Source of the DNA: Marinoscillum sp049115815
GTDB taxonomy: Bacteria; Bacteroidota; Bacteroidia; Cytophagales; Cyclobacteriaceae
DNA length: 64,000 nucleotides
Reading direction: 5' to 3'
Assembly (NCBI GenBank): GCA_049115815.1
Contig: JAGDZO010000018.1
Span: 62,001 to 126,000, forward strand
Below the pieces are notes generated by a model. That model saw only the letters and a list, made by a program, of their open reading frames with translations. It made no database searches and was not told the DNA's origin. Position 1 is the first letter of the stretch. Every line of letters starts with the position of its first letter. A program made the translations under genes and the position numbers. Below are positions 1 through 9,717 of this stretch, in pieces.

Positions 1-1
1 C

Positions 2-3000
2 TGTGGTGCCTTGACCAACTATGCTAATCTCCTGATAAGAAAAGGAGAGCAACAAATGGCCCAGGAAAAACTCACGGAGGTCATAGATTTATATAATTCT
101 ACTAGCACCAAAAAAGATTTGACTTATGTCAATGCGCTCGAAAGCCTAAGCGGCTTATTACTGGCCGACGGGGACATTGAAAATGCAAACGCTAAGATAG
201 ATGAGGCTCTAGAGCTAGCTGAAGAAGATGAAATCAATGCGAAAAATTACGCATTGCTTAATCAGAAAGGTAAAATACTTAGTGCTGAAGCGAAGTACGA
301 AGAAGCGAAGAACATTACCGAAAAAGCCTTGGAAGAAGTGAGATCCCTTTTTGGGCAAGACGCTCTCCAAGCGGCCTTTATTAGTAATACACTGGCTGGA
401 GTTTACACCCAGTTAGGAGAGTATGATCAAGCAGCTGGTTTGTATTTGAATATCCTGCCTGTGTTCGAAAGAAGCTATGGAAAAGAGCACCCGGAGTATG
501 CTACTGTGGCTGCCAACTACTCTTCTTTGCTACAGCTGCAGGGCAGCTACTACACTGCGGAGTACTATTTGAAAATTGCGGAAAGCATCAAGAGAAATGC
601 TTTTGGAAGTGAAAACAAAGACTATCTGACAACCTATGAAAACCTTGCCTTACTATATCTCAATACAGGAAGATACACAGACGCAGGCTTGGTGTTATCA
701 GAGATTAAAGGGATTAAGGAGAAAATTCTAACGGAAAATGATCCATCGTTAGCCTATACGCTTTCCAATCTTGGCTCTGTGAAAAAGCAACTAGCTGAGT
801 ACACTGAAGCAGAGCAGTTTTTGAAAAAGGCGCGAGATATTTATGAAGCATCTTATGGTACTAACCATGTTTTCTATGCTGGAGTAATCAACAACCTAGC
901 GTTGTTATATCAGAAAATGGGAAACATAGAGTCTGCTAAGCCTATGTTTCAAAGTGCTCTTGAAATCTATGAAGCAAAGATTGGTAAACTCAACCCTGAC
1001 TATGCTACGGCACTTGAGAATCTAGCCACTCTTTATCAGCTTGAAGAAAATTACGACAAAGCGAAAGAGCTCCTTGAAGAAGTTCTTACAATAGACGAAC
1101 AGATCCTAGGAGTGAAGCATCCGCTCTATGCGAAAACACTTCACAACCTGGCATCCATTTATGAAGAAAGTGATGAGTTCGATAAAGCCAAAGAACTATA
1201 TCTAAAAGCGCTCGCTATCGATGAGGAAGCATTTGGCACCAATCACCCTTCATATGCCAGCACATTGTATAATCTAGCCACCCTAGAGCAAGAGCTGGAG
1301 AACTATGAGCAAGCTATGACCTACTTTGAGCAGGTAGTGGATATAAGGAGAAGCATACTTGGCGAGAATCATCCTGATTTCGCTTTTTCTCTTTATGGTC
1401 TGGCGTCCATAAAACACAGAACTGGAGATTTTGAAGGTGCTAAACCCATCTACCTTGAAGTCATCAATCGTTACTTGACCAACATTCAGAAATACTTCCC
1501 GGCATTAAGCGAAAGCGAAAAAAGTGCTCTTTATGGAAAAATAAAGCCTGTTTTTGACAGCTACATGGACTATGCAGTAGATTATAATTTACTTGACAAA
1601 GGCACCGAAGAAGACCGAATGGCATTGCTAGGCAGCATGTACAATCTGCAACTATCAACCAAAGCACTCCTTCTCAACGCGTCGAACAAAGTAAGGAACA
1701 GAATCCTCTCTAGTGGCGATGCAGAATTGATTCAGCTCTTTAATGATTGGACAGCCCTCAAGGAAAACATTGTGAAAGCCTACGCTATGTCAAAAGAGGA
1801 ACTTGCCCAATCAAACGTAGATATTGCTACGATGGAGACCGAATCAAATGATCTTGAAAAACAACTCTCACTGAAGTCAACCGCTTTTGCTGGAGAATTC
1901 GAACAAAAATCTCCAACCTGGCAAGCGGTCCAAGCTAAGTTGCCTGCTAATGCTACAGCTCTAGAGATCATTAGAATCAAGAAAAAAATGAAAATTGATT
2001 CGGTGATGTATACAGCACTCATGATAGATGCTAATAGCACCGCTCCGAAATTGGTCGTCAATGCTAATGGAATCATGATGGAGGATAAAGGCTTCAAGAC
2101 ATACAAGAATCTCATCATCTACAAAATCTTAGATACCAAGAGCTATCCTATCTTTTGGAAAGATATAGACGAGGCTATTGGTGACGAGACAGAAGTCCTT
2201 TATCTGTCTGCAGATGGGGTTTTGAATAAGGTAAACATTGCTACCTTATATAATCCAGCGTCCGAAAACTATGTAGTTGACAGATATAAGATCAGACTAC
2301 TTAGTAATACCAAAGAGTTGTTGGAAGAAAAGGTTAGTGAGGCAAAATCAGAAAATGCAGAAATGTTCGGCTTTCCGGCATTTAACCTAGGCACGCAACC
2401 TGCTAATGAAGGAGGCGCATTGTTCTCTGCCAGTGACATGAAATCTAGTTTTGGTAATAAAATATCCCCATTACCAGGTACACTCGAAGAGGTTAATAAT
2501 ATCAATTCGGTCTTGCAAGGTGGTTCATGGGTAACTAATCTTCACACTGCGAGAAGAGCTACTGAGGTGCATCTTAAAAGTCTCGAAAGTCCTAAAATCC
2601 TTCATATTGCTACACATGGTTTCTTCTTAGCGGATTTGAAAATAGAAGGTGATGATGGAGGACTCACTAGTAGAAATGGTAAATTCAACCCCTTACTTCG
2701 ATCTGGGCTATTATTCGCTGGTGCGGAAAACACGGTCAATTTTCAGGATATCCCCGGAGAAGAGGATGGGATACTCACAGCCTATGAAGCTATGAATCTG
2801 AATCTTGATAATACTGATTTGGTGGTGATGTCGGCTTGCGAGACAGGTCTTGGTGAAGTGAAAAACGGTGAAGGAGTTTACGGCCTGCAGAGATCCTTTC
2901 TTGTTGCAGGAGCAGATAATCTAATAATGAGCCTTTGGAAAGTAAACGATGCTACCACGCAACTTTTAATGAGTAGCTTCTACAAAAATTGGTTTGAAGG

Positions 3001-3100
3001 TCAAACCAGTCTGGATGCTTTCAATAATGCAATCGCTGAAGTAAGAAGTCAATTCAAAGAGCCTTATTATTGGGGAGCTTTTGTCATGTTGGGAAAATAA
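2..3100 (+). CDS. TPR-CHAT domain protein (5' end cut by window)
   Basis: The reading frame is open from base 2, so the true start lies upstream; the first possible start is a TTG at 11. The first half (about residues 1-490 from that TTG) is kinesin-light-chain-like tetratricopeptide repeats of about 42 residues with recurring HPxYA and LATLY-type motifs. The last 330 residues form a CHAT domain, a caspase-like cysteine peptidase fold: the His is in IATHGFF (His869) and the Cys in MSACETG (Cys943), both intact. TPRs probably bind a partner that controls the peptidase; this is inferred. The next gene follows after 11 bp on the same strand. No substrate can be named. Confidence 0.85.
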   Translation, partial: CGALTNYANLLIRKGEQQMAQEKLTEVIDLYNSTSTKKDLTYVNALESLSGLLLADGDIENANAKIDEALELAEEDEINAKNYALLNQKGKILSAEAKYEEAKNITEKALEEVRSLFGQDALQAAFISNTLAGVYTQLGEYDQAAGLYLNILPVFERSYGKEHPEYATVAANYSSLLQLQGSYYTAEYYLKIAESIKRNAFGSENKDYLTTYENLALLYLNTGRYTDAGLVLSEIKGIKEKILTENDPSLAYTLSNLGSVKKQLAEYTEAEQFLKKARDIYEASYGTNHVFYAGVINNLALLYQKMGNIESAKPMFQSALEIYEAKIGKLNPDYATALENLATLYQLEENYDKAKELLEEVLTIDEQILGVKHPLYAKTLHNLASIYEESDEFDKAKELYLKALAIDEEAFGTNHPSYASTLYNLATLEQELENYEQAMTYFEQVVDIRRSILGENHPDFAFSLYGLASIKHRTGDFEGAKPIYLEVINRYLTNIQKYFPALSESEKSALYGKIKPVFDSYMDYAVDYNLLDKGTEEDRMALLGSMYNLQLSTKALLLNASNKVRNRILSSGDAELIQLFNDWTALKENIVKAYAMSKEELAQSNVDIATMETESNDLEKQLSLKSTAFAGEFEQKSPTWQAVQAKLPANATALEIIRIKKKMKIDSVMYTALMIDANSTAPKLVVNANGIMMEDKGFKTYKNLIIYKILDTKSYPIFWKDIDEAIGDETEVLYLSADGVLNKVNIATLYNPASENYVVDRYKIRLLSNTKELLEEKVSEAKSENAEMFGFPAFNLGTQPANEGGALFSASDMKSSFGNKISPLPGTLEEVNNINSVLQGGSWVTNLHTARRATEVHLKSLESPKILHIATHGFFLADLKIEGDDGGLTSRNGKFNPLLRSGLLFAGAENTVNFQDIPGEEDGILTAYEAMNLNLDNTDLVVMSACETGLGEVKNGEGVYGLQRSFLVAGADNLIMSLWKVNDATTQLLMSSFYKNWFEGQTSLDAFNNAIAEVRSQFKEPYYWGAFVMLGK

Positions 3101-3111
3101 ATGAAAGTTAA

Positions 3112-5259
3112 ATGAGAGGAATAAAACATCTAATCACGGTATTGATGCTGGCAGGGGTATTGGTAGCACACGCGCAGATTCCTGATACGCTGAAAACCTA
3201 TTCGGATAGCTTAAACTATTTCAGAAGCACGGCAAAATCAATTACCGAACTCAATACGGACAAGATCGAATATGCTCCATCTATTTCAGCTGATGGTAGA
3301 ACCATGATCATCGAATCCAACAGAAATGGTAGGTATCAGCTTTTTGATTCAAGACTCGTAGATGGAAAATGGACAGAACCTCGCTCCATTGAGGCTATTA
3401 ATAATTATGCTGACTCTACCGATTTAGTGGGTGGTCCTAGTATCTCATTTGATGGTAACACCCTTTTCTTTTTTGCATCCTTTAGAGGTGGGCTAGGTAG
3501 TGAAGACATATACTATTCTATCCGTGATGGGGAGAATTGGTCAGAACCAAAAAATATTGGGGCACCCATCAACTCCAGAGGTTATGAAGGATTCCCTTCT
3601 ATCTCAGCAGACGGTAAAACCATGTTTTTTGTAAGGCAAAATTTTGAACAGATAGAAGATAAAGATCTGGCAGAAGCGTGGGGAAATAGGGCTCGCTATG
3701 CAATCTATATGTCCAAAAAAGAAGGCGACGGCTGGGGAGAACCAGAGTTGCTTCCAACTCCGATTAATAATATAAGTGAAAAGGCGCCTCGTATTATGGC
3801 TGATAATCGAACACTCATTTTTGCTTCTGAAAGAGAAGGAGGACAGGGAGATTATGATTTGTATCAAACACGACTCACGGAGATTGGTGATTGGACTAAC
3901 CCGATAGCCTTGGAATACGTCAACACGAATCTTGCGGATCAATTTTCGTCTATATCCGCACAAGGTGATCTGCTATACTATGTATACGATGGCAGTGAGA
4001 TCAATTCTGTAGAGATACCTTACCAACTCCGTCAATTCAAAAATATTATCATTCAAGGGTATATCACAGATGGAAAAACCAATGCGGGTATTGCTGCCGA
4101 AATAGTGGTGTCTGATGCATTCACTTCAAGTGAAATTATGAGTATTTCCAACAACCCAAATGATGGTAGATATACGGTGGTTCTTGCTGTAGGTGGTAAT
4201 TATAATATTGAGATTAAGAAAGAAGGGTATTCTTCTAAGTCACTGTTCTTTGACCTGATTGACGAAACTGAGTACAAAGAAATTGAGCAGGACATTCAGC
4301 TATATAATACTGCTAGTTTGAATCTAAATATTTATGATGGAGACCTTTTTGAGCCTGTTCAGGCCAATATCAAAGTGAAAGAGCCAGGCTCATCAACATT
4401 TTTTATGGAAGTAGAAAACAACCCCAGTGGAAGAATAACGCTCGACCTACCCTTGGGTAAGCAATATGAAATCATAGTAGACAAAGAAAATTTCGATAGC
4501 AAATTTTTCACACTGGACGTCTCTCATTTGGTGGTTTACCCGGAGTTTATCAGAGATGTAGAGATGCTCCCTCATAAGCGAAATCTTCAGATCAACGTGG
4601 CAGATTTGGTGAACAATGGAAAAGTACGGTCCAAAGTGAGAATCAGAAATAGAAATCGTGATGAGGTCATAGAAGTGAATGGTAACGAAACAGTAGCGCT
4701 CCGAGTGGGTGATAGATATGAGATAGAAGCCACCAGTGATCAGGGATATGCATTTAATAGTACTGTCATAGACGTAAAACAGGACGTAACCGAAATCACC
4801 TCTAACGATGGCGAAACTGGTAGCTCTGTCACTATTGCCGCAGATGGCGGGGAAGATGGTGGCGGTGGTGAAGCTGTTGCCAGCCTCAAATTGGCTCTCC
4901 AGCCGCTACTAGTTGGTGCTAACTTAACACTTAAGGACATCCTGTTTGAGTCAAATTCTGATCAGCTCAATGAAGTATCCTTTAAAGAACTAGCCCGAGT
5001 GGTTGAACTCATGAAACAAAACCCAGGTATGAAGGTAGAAATAGCTGCTCACTCGGATGATGTGGGATCTGCTGCCTACAACGCAGCTCTATCTAATAGA
5101 AGAGCGCAAAGCGCAGTTCGTTTCTTGATTGAGCAGAACATCTCCAAAGATAGATTCACAGCCAAAGGATATGGTGAGAGCCAGCCTATTGTACCAAACG
5201 ACACTGAAGAGAATAAAGCAAAAAATCGACGCATAGTATTGAAAATACTATCCATCTAA
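3112..5259 (+). CDS. PD40 beta-propeller / OmpA-family envelope protein
   Basis: A 715-residue exported protein. An N-terminal signal peptide ends near VAHAQ. Residues about 50-310 hold WD40-like PD40 repeats with the recurring pattern PSISADGxTMxF. A carboxypeptidase-regulatory-like beta domain follows, then a short Gly/Glu-rich linker, and a C-terminal OmpA-like peptidoglycan-binding domain (about 600-715, with ILFESNSDQL and NRRAQSAVRFL). This layout resembles PorE-type proteins that tie the type IX secretion system to peptidoglycan, but many Bacteroidota paralogues share it, so the specific role is uncertain. It probably sits in the periplasm, bound to the wall. It lies between the TPR-CHAT gene and an unknown exported protein in a tight cassette. 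Confidence 0.85.
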   Translation: MRGIKHLITVLMLAGVLVAHAQIPDTLKTYSDSLNYFRSTAKSITELNTDKIEYAPSISADGRTMIIESNRNGRYQLFDSRLVDGKWTEPRSIEAINNYADSTDLVGGPSISFDGNTLFFFASFRGGLGSEDIYYSIRDGENWSEPKNIGAPINSRGYEGFPSISADGKTMFFVRQNFEQIEDKDLAEAWGNRARYAIYMSKKEGDGWGEPELLPTPINNISEKAPRIMADNRTLIFASEREGGQGDYDLYQTRLTEIGDWTNPIALEYVNTNLADQFSSISAQGDLLYYVYDGSEINSVEIPYQLRQFKNIIIQGYITDGKTNAGIAAEIVVSDAFTSSEIMSISNNPNDGRYTVVLAVGGNYNIEIKKEGYSSKSLFFDLIDETEYKEIEQDIQLYNTASLNLNIYDGDLFEPVQANIKVKEPGSSTFFMEVENNPSGRITLDLPLGKQYEIIVDKENFDSKFFTLDVSHLVVYPEFIRDVEMLPHKRNLQINVADLVNNGKVRSKVRIRNRNRDEVIEVNGNETVALRVGDRYEIEATSDQGYAFNSTVIDVKQDVTEITSNDGETGSSVTIAADGGEDGGGGEAVASLKLALQPLLVGANLTLKDILFESNSDQLNEVSFKELARVVELMKQNPGMKVEIAAHSDDVGSAAYNAALSNRRAQSAVRFLIEQNISKDRFTAKGYGESQPIVPNDTEENKAKNRRIVLKILSI

Positions 5260-5271
5260 AATATTAAAGTC

Positions 5272-7500
5272 ATGAGAAAATTTACTTTCATCATCATATT
5301 AGTTGGTATTGCGTTCACAGGTAATACCCAAAAACTAGAAAAATACGAGGATGCGCTTCCAAAGATTCTAACGTTGCCTCCAAGTGGAACTCTCGCAGAA
5401 TTGAAACCATACCTTTTTGAAGACTATGAAAATGCGAGCATCTATCTGCAGATGGCATTGGTATATCAGAAACGCTATCAGTCCGGTGACCCATTCAAGG
5501 ATTATGCTTACAAACTTGGCAATGCGAAGGAAGCGTTGAATGCTTTCAAATTTACCGAAAGGTATATCACCGAAAAGGACGTTAAAAAGAATGAAGAGTA
5601 CTATTTCAACTTTGGGACGATAGACGCCAAAGGCAGACTAGATGTAGAATATGACAGTATCATGAACTACATGGCCGCATCCAAAAAGGAGCTCCAGACT
5701 TACATCGCCAATGTGCCAGTGATCTATGAGAAATTCACCAAAAGCTTTAGTAATTATGACAAGGCACACAAACTCTTTACCGATATTCTTGGGCGCTATC
5801 CGACTTACAAGGATCTCTACCTCCTCTATGATGAAGATGTTGACAAGCAATTTGAAGAAATCAAGCAGGCCTACCTAACCAGCCTAGATTATTGGGAAGA
5901 ATACAAATCTGCCTCAGACACTTTCGATGTAGGTTATGACCAGAAAATGACCATCGCTCCTGTATCTGTGTACAGACTTGATGGGCTGGAGTCCAAAATC
6001 AACTTCTTGGAGGATGACATACAAGTATGGGATTACGCCACTTGGGTAGATGAAACGAGGAAAAGCATAAAAACGGATATCGATAAACTCAGAACCGATC
6101 TTTTGGCAGAGGATCTGCGATTGAATAAAAAAATTCAAGATGCCGAGCCTGATTTCGTTCGTGAATCTTTCGACCAGTTAAAAGTCTCAAAAGAAATACT
6201 ATTCAACCTGAGGAAGTATGACCTCAATTCAGTGATCGAGCCCATTTTTATTTACAAGGAGAAAAAACACGACTTGATCTATCAAGACCTGATGAGTAAA
6301 AAGGCCCAAGAGGACTCGGTGGATACTGAGAGAAAACTGTATCTCTATGGCCAAATGATCAATAGAATTAAAGATGCCGATAGTGTGCTGAGCGATATCC
6401 GAAGAAGAAACACCACTGCTTCTTACAACAAATACGCTGACTTTATCGAAACATCCTACAGCGGCCGTGAAGGCATTACTCAGTTTATCAGTACCAACAG
6501 GACGGAGCATAAGGAAAAAGCCGCCGCTGTAGTTGATCGCATTCAGACTGATCTGTATGACATGCTGGAGCGCGATTCGGTAATCGCTACTGTGAAGTAT
6601 AAGAAAAAACAGATCCCATTGCTGGAATCGCTCTCTATGGACAAGGAATCACTTACTGCTGATCCGATCACTACGCATCTCATTGAAAATTTTGATGGCT
6701 CGTCTTTCATTGGAGGTGTTTTCCTAAATGAGAAAGAAGGAAAAATTCAGGCGTATGTAACAGGAATTACCGCCGACAATACTGTTGGCTGGCACAACGA
6801 ATACTTGCTGATGATGGATAGTGCGGCAGGGTTTGATTCGGATACCAGAGTGGCAGCACTACAGAGTGTGCCAGGAGGACTTGCTGTCATCCTGAATGGT
6901 GTTGATAGCAGTGAACAAAGAATGAATCACCTCTTCATCTTGGATGAAAAAGGGTTGGTAACTACCAGTAGAAGATTGATGCTAGATCAGTACCCTCGCA
7001 GCATATCATTCAAGGAGCGCAGCAACACCTTGTTTATTACCTATAAAGGAAAAGATTACCTAGACGATATCTTCTTAGAATCGGAGTTGATCATGGCGAG
7101 TTATTCGATCTATGGAGACCTACAATGGCAACAAAGAGTCTCTTATAAAGGAGATGTAGCAGACGTAATCAGCATAGATCAAGGTTATCTGGTAGTGGGC
7201 AACTACAACGAGCTCAAAGGGTTGGATGGAAGAGTGAAGCGTGCTGGTGGTAGTAACACAGACACTAAGCTTTTTGCCATAAAAATCGATCTAGGTGGTG
7301 AAATTCAGAATATTAAGGCAATAGAATACGCAGGTTCTTACTTCACCAATAAGTCCTATAAAGTAAGTGATGACTGCATCAACCTCTTTGGATCTGTCGG
7401 CTCATATGAGAAAAAAATAGAAGTAGACTCAGAGCCAGGTAGTGCAGTGCACATCATTCTAAACAAAGATTTGGATGTATTGGCCAGTACATTGAAGTAA
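5272..7500 (+). CDS. Unknown exported protein, third gene of the CHAT/OmpA cassette
   Basis: A 742-residue protein I do not recognise. It has an N-terminal signal peptide (FTFIIILVGIAFTGNTQ). Residues about 20-460 are charged and predicted mostly helical, with several likely coiled coils. The last 280 residues look beta-rich, with repeated segments such as GSFIGGVFLN, IAVILNGVDSS-like stretches and YLVVGNYNELKG, which may form a propeller. It starts 12 bp after the PD40/OmpA stop and is followed by a strong terminator, so it is the last gene of the cassette. Its constant partners suggest an envelope role; this is inference from context only. Confidence 0.7.
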   Translation: MRKFTFIIILVGIAFTGNTQKLEKYEDALPKILTLPPSGTLAELKPYLFEDYENASIYLQMALVYQKRYQSGDPFKDYAYKLGNAKEALNAFKFTERYITEKDVKKNEEYYFNFGTIDAKGRLDVEYDSIMNYMAASKKELQTYIANVPVIYEKFTKSFSNYDKAHKLFTDILGRYPTYKDLYLLYDEDVDKQFEEIKQAYLTSLDYWEEYKSASDTFDVGYDQKMTIAPVSVYRLDGLESKINFLEDDIQVWDYATWVDETRKSIKTDIDKLRTDLLAEDLRLNKKIQDAEPDFVRESFDQLKVSKEILFNLRKYDLNSVIEPIFIYKEKKHDLIYQDLMSKKAQEDSVDTERKLYLYGQMINRIKDADSVLSDIRRRNTTASYNKYADFIETSYSGREGITQFISTNRTEHKEKAAAVVDRIQTDLYDMLERDSVIATVKYKKKQIPLLESLSMDKESLTADPITTHLIENFDGSSFIGGVFLNEKEGKIQAYVTGITADNTVGWHNEYLLMMDSAAGFDSDTRVAALQSVPGGLAVILNGVDSSEQRMNHLFILDEKGLVTTSRRLMLDQYPRSISFKERSNTLFITYKGKDYLDDIFLESELIMASYSIYGDLQWQQRVSYKGDVADVISIDQGYLVVGNYNELKGLDGRVKRAGGSNTDTKLFAIKIDLGGEIQNIKAIEYAGSYFTNKSYKVSDDCINLFGSVGSYEKKIEVDSEPGSAVHIILNKDLDVLASTLK

Positions 7501-7528
7501 GCCAGTTTACATCTTACAAAATTCAAAG

Positions 7529-7560
7529 CCAACTTAAGACTTACTTAAGTTGGTTTTTTT
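7529..7560 (+). terminator. Intrinsic terminator of the CHAT/OmpA cassette
   Basis: A perfect 10-bp stem, CCAACTTAAG (7529-7538) and CTTAAGTTGG (7544-7553), with a 5-nt loop is followed directly by seven T. It sits 29 bp after the stop of the third cassette gene and is a textbook rho-independent terminator on the + strand. Confidence 0.9.
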
Positions 7561-7639
7561 GGGTCATTCCTTTAGTTCTGAACAGCAATCATACTTCTTA
7601 GATAATGATTTCCATTTAAGAAAACTATACTTCAGACCA

Positions 7640-7734
7640 TCATTCCATTACGAATGAAGCATGACTGAGACAAGGGGATCTACGTGCTGATCATATTCCC
7701 CGATAGTCCTCGTGCCTCTGCCTTCGTGGAATGA
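7640..7734. repeat. Candidate palindromic mini-element with 8-bp terminal inverted repeats
   Basis: The ends TCATTCCA (7640-7647) and TGGAATGA (7727-7734) are perfect inverted repeats, and both are followed inwards by CGAA. An inner pair GGGGA (7674-7678) and TCCCC (7697-7701) also matches. The 95-bp unit has no coding capacity and lies in the 250-bp gap between two convergent gene sets. The GTCATTCC-type ends resemble dispersed intergenic palindromic repeats of many bacteria. Only one copy is visible here, so the mobile-element reading is inference. Confidence 0.4.
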
Positions 7735-7809
7735 CGTGTGAGAAAATATCGAATTTTAGTATCAGAGTTCTCTGCGAGTGACTATGATGAATGGGAAGGA
7801 CAGGTCGTC

Positions 7810-8622
7810 CTACTCTTCTTTAGACCCGGATTTCTTTTTCCCACCAAGATTTTTAAGATGATTGACTTCTGCGGGAGTTAAATGTCTGAACTTTCCGCGA
7901 GGAAGGTTCTTCTTGGTCAAAGAGCCAAACATCACACGGTCCAACTTTTCAACTTGATAACCTAGGCTTTCAAAAATCCTTCGAACGATTCGGTTTTTAC
8001 CTATGTGGATTTCGATCCCCAAAACCATTTTATCGTCAGACACCACTGCCAATTCATCGGGCACGGCTACTCCGTCTTCCAACTTCACGCCCGCAAGAAT
8101 CTTATCAAAATCTACATTCGTGATTGGCTTGTCAAGTGTGACCTGATAAATTTTCTTGATTTTGTAAGAAGGATGAGTCAGTTTCTTAGCCAAGTCACCA
8201 TCATTGGTGAATAGTAATAGACCTGTCGTATTTCTATCCAAGCGACCTACCGGATAGATGCGCTCAGTGCAAGCAGTTTTGACCAAAGTCATCACTGTTC
8301 TCCTTCCCTGAGGATCAGTAGCTGTAGTAATGAAATCATTGGGTTTGTTGAGCAAAACGTATTGCGGAGATTCTGCCTTGAGCTTCTTGCCCATGTATTC
8401 CACATCATCATTTCGCAGCACCTTGGTGCCCATCTCGGTCACGATCTTTCCGTTCACCTTGACCTTACCTTCAGCTATGAGCGTATCCGCTTCACGGCGT
8501 GAGCATACGCCTGCATTCGCTACAAAGCGATTAAGTCTTATCTCTCTTGGTGCTGGATTGTAAGCTTGCTTACCTTTCTCACCGGTTGGTTTTGGCTTTC
8601 CTGGGCCCCTCTTATCTTTCAT
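7810..8622 (-). CDS. rluB: 23S rRNA pseudouridine synthase, RluB/RsuA family
   Basis: A 270-residue enzyme that converts a uridine in 23S rRNA to pseudouridine. A basic, Pro/Lys-rich tail (1-27) precedes an S4 RNA-binding domain (about 28-85, RLNRFVANAGVCSRREAD). The catalytic domain contains GRLDRNTTGLLL with the catalytic Asp129. The C-terminus is again Lys-rich. The start codon overlaps the scpB stop by 4 bp (ATGA), so the two genes are translationally coupled. Pairing of scpB with rluB is a widespread gene order. It is the last gene of the dksA-like/scpB/rluB operon. Confidence 0.93.
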   Translation of the reverse strand: MKDKRGPGKPKPTGEKGKQAYNPAPREIRLNRFVANAGVCSRREADTLIAEGKVKVNGKIVTEMGTKVLRNDDVEYMGKKLKAESPQYVLLNKPNDFITTATDPQGRRTVMTLVKTACTERIYPVGRLDRNTTGLLLFTNDGDLAKKLTHPSYKIKKIYQVTLDKPITNVDFDKILAGVKLEDGVAVPDELAVVSDDKMVLGIEIHIGKNRIVRRIFESLGYQVEKLDRVMFGSLTKKNLPRGKFRHLTPAEVNHLKNLGGKKKSGSKEE

Positions 8623-9182
8623 GCTTCTTCTTCCTTACCTATCGTATTTTCTTCTTGTATAAAATCCTTCGGAGTAGGGAGATCTTTCAAACTATTGATC
8701 CCAAAATAATCCATGAATTTCGTATTCGTGCCATACAGCATAGGACGTCCTATGCTTTCAGCTTTACCTTTAATTTCTATTAATTCCTTCTCCAAAAGTT
8801 TGTTGACGGCATAGTCACAATTGACCCCTCGTATCTGTTCGATATCGGTTTTGGTGACCGGTTGCTTGTAGGCAATGATGGCCAATGTCTCCATGGCTGA
8901 GTTTGAAAGTCTCCTTTTAGATTGCTGCTTTAGCAGAATGCTGATACTCGCCTGATATGCCGGTTTGGTCAAAAACTGATAGCCTCCCCCACTTCTTACC
9001 AAACCAAAAGAGTATTGATCATCGTCGAATTTATCAGAAAGTGTAGCTATGCCTTTGGCAATATCTTCTGCAGGCACCTCTGCCTCAAACATCTCTTTTA
9101 GGCACGACTGAATTTCCTCTTCGGTAATGGGTTTTGGCGAGCAAAAGACCAATGCCTCAATATGGTTCGCCAAATAATCCAT
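8619..9182 (-). CDS. scpB: Segregation and condensation protein B (ScpB)
   Basis: A 187-residue winged-helix protein of the SMC-ScpA-ScpB condensin complex, which organises and segregates the chromosome. Family features are the N-terminal HIEALVFCSPKPITEEEI and the second winged helix with ALETLAIIAYKQPVTKTDIEQIRGV-type sequence (visible as METLAIIAYKQPVTKTDI), followed by GRPMLYGT. It overlaps the stop of the dksA-like gene by 1 bp and the start of rluB by 4 bp, so all three genes form one transcription unit. Neither scpA nor smc is in the window. Confidence 0.93.
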   Translation of the reverse strand: MDYLANHIEALVFCSPKPITEEEIQSCLKEMFEAEVPAEDIAKGIATLSDKFDDDQYSFGLVRSGGGYQFLTKPAYQASISILLKQQSKRRLSNSAMETLAIIAYKQPVTKTDIEQIRGVNCDYAVNKLLEKELIEIKGKAESIGRPMLYGTNTKFMDYFGINSLKDLPTPKDFIQEENTIGKEEEA

Positions 9183-9562
9183 TACTTCTTTGCGTTAAGC
9201 TTCGCTTCGATAGAATGCTGGGTATGAGGTACTGCTCTCAATCTTTCTTTGCTAATCAGCTTACCCGTGTCGATGCACACGCCATAAGTGCCATTTTTGA
9301 TTCTTACGAGGGCATTTTCCAAGTTGATAATGAATTTTTGCTGACGACCAGCGAGTGTACTCAACTGTTCTTTCTCAGCCGTATCAGCACCATCTTCGAG
9401 GGTCTTCACAGCGCCTTGACTTGCGTCGGCTCCAGAATCAGAACTCCTTGTCAACGATTTTTTGAGAATTCTTAATTCTTCCCTTGATTTTTCCAATTTG
9501 AGATTGATTAATTCTTCAAACTCTACCAATTCATCTGCGGAATACTTAGTCTTTTCAGCCAT
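9182..9562 (-). CDS. TraR/DksA-family protein with degenerate zinc finger
   Basis: A 126-residue protein with a long helical coiled-coil N-terminus (about 8-95) and a C-terminal DksA-type segment, GTYGVCIDTGKLISKERLRA. DksA proteins bind in the RNA polymerase secondary channel and tune transcription with ppGpp. Only one of the usual four zinc cysteines remains (GVCIDT); the others are replaced by Thr, His and Ser. This degenerate finger is common in the Bacteroidota branch of the family, so the fold is probably kept without zinc. It is the first gene of an operon with scpB and rluB. Confidence 0.82.
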   Translation of the reverse strand: MAEKTKYSADELVEFEELINLKLEKSREELRILKKSLTRSSDSGADASQGAVKTLEDGADTAEKEQLSTLAGRQQKFIINLENALVRIKNGTYGVCIDTGKLISKERLRAVPHTQHSIEAKLNAKK

Positions 9563-9717
9563 AAGGATATCAGTTTTATTGCTAAGAAATAAGCGCTAAA
9601 GTAACCAAACCGAAGCGCATAAAAAATTATCCCAACTTGCTAAATATGTATTTTATTGAATTCGGCTTTTGATACCCCTGCGTCCTAATTCAGCTATCAA
9701 CTTCTGCCAAACTTATC

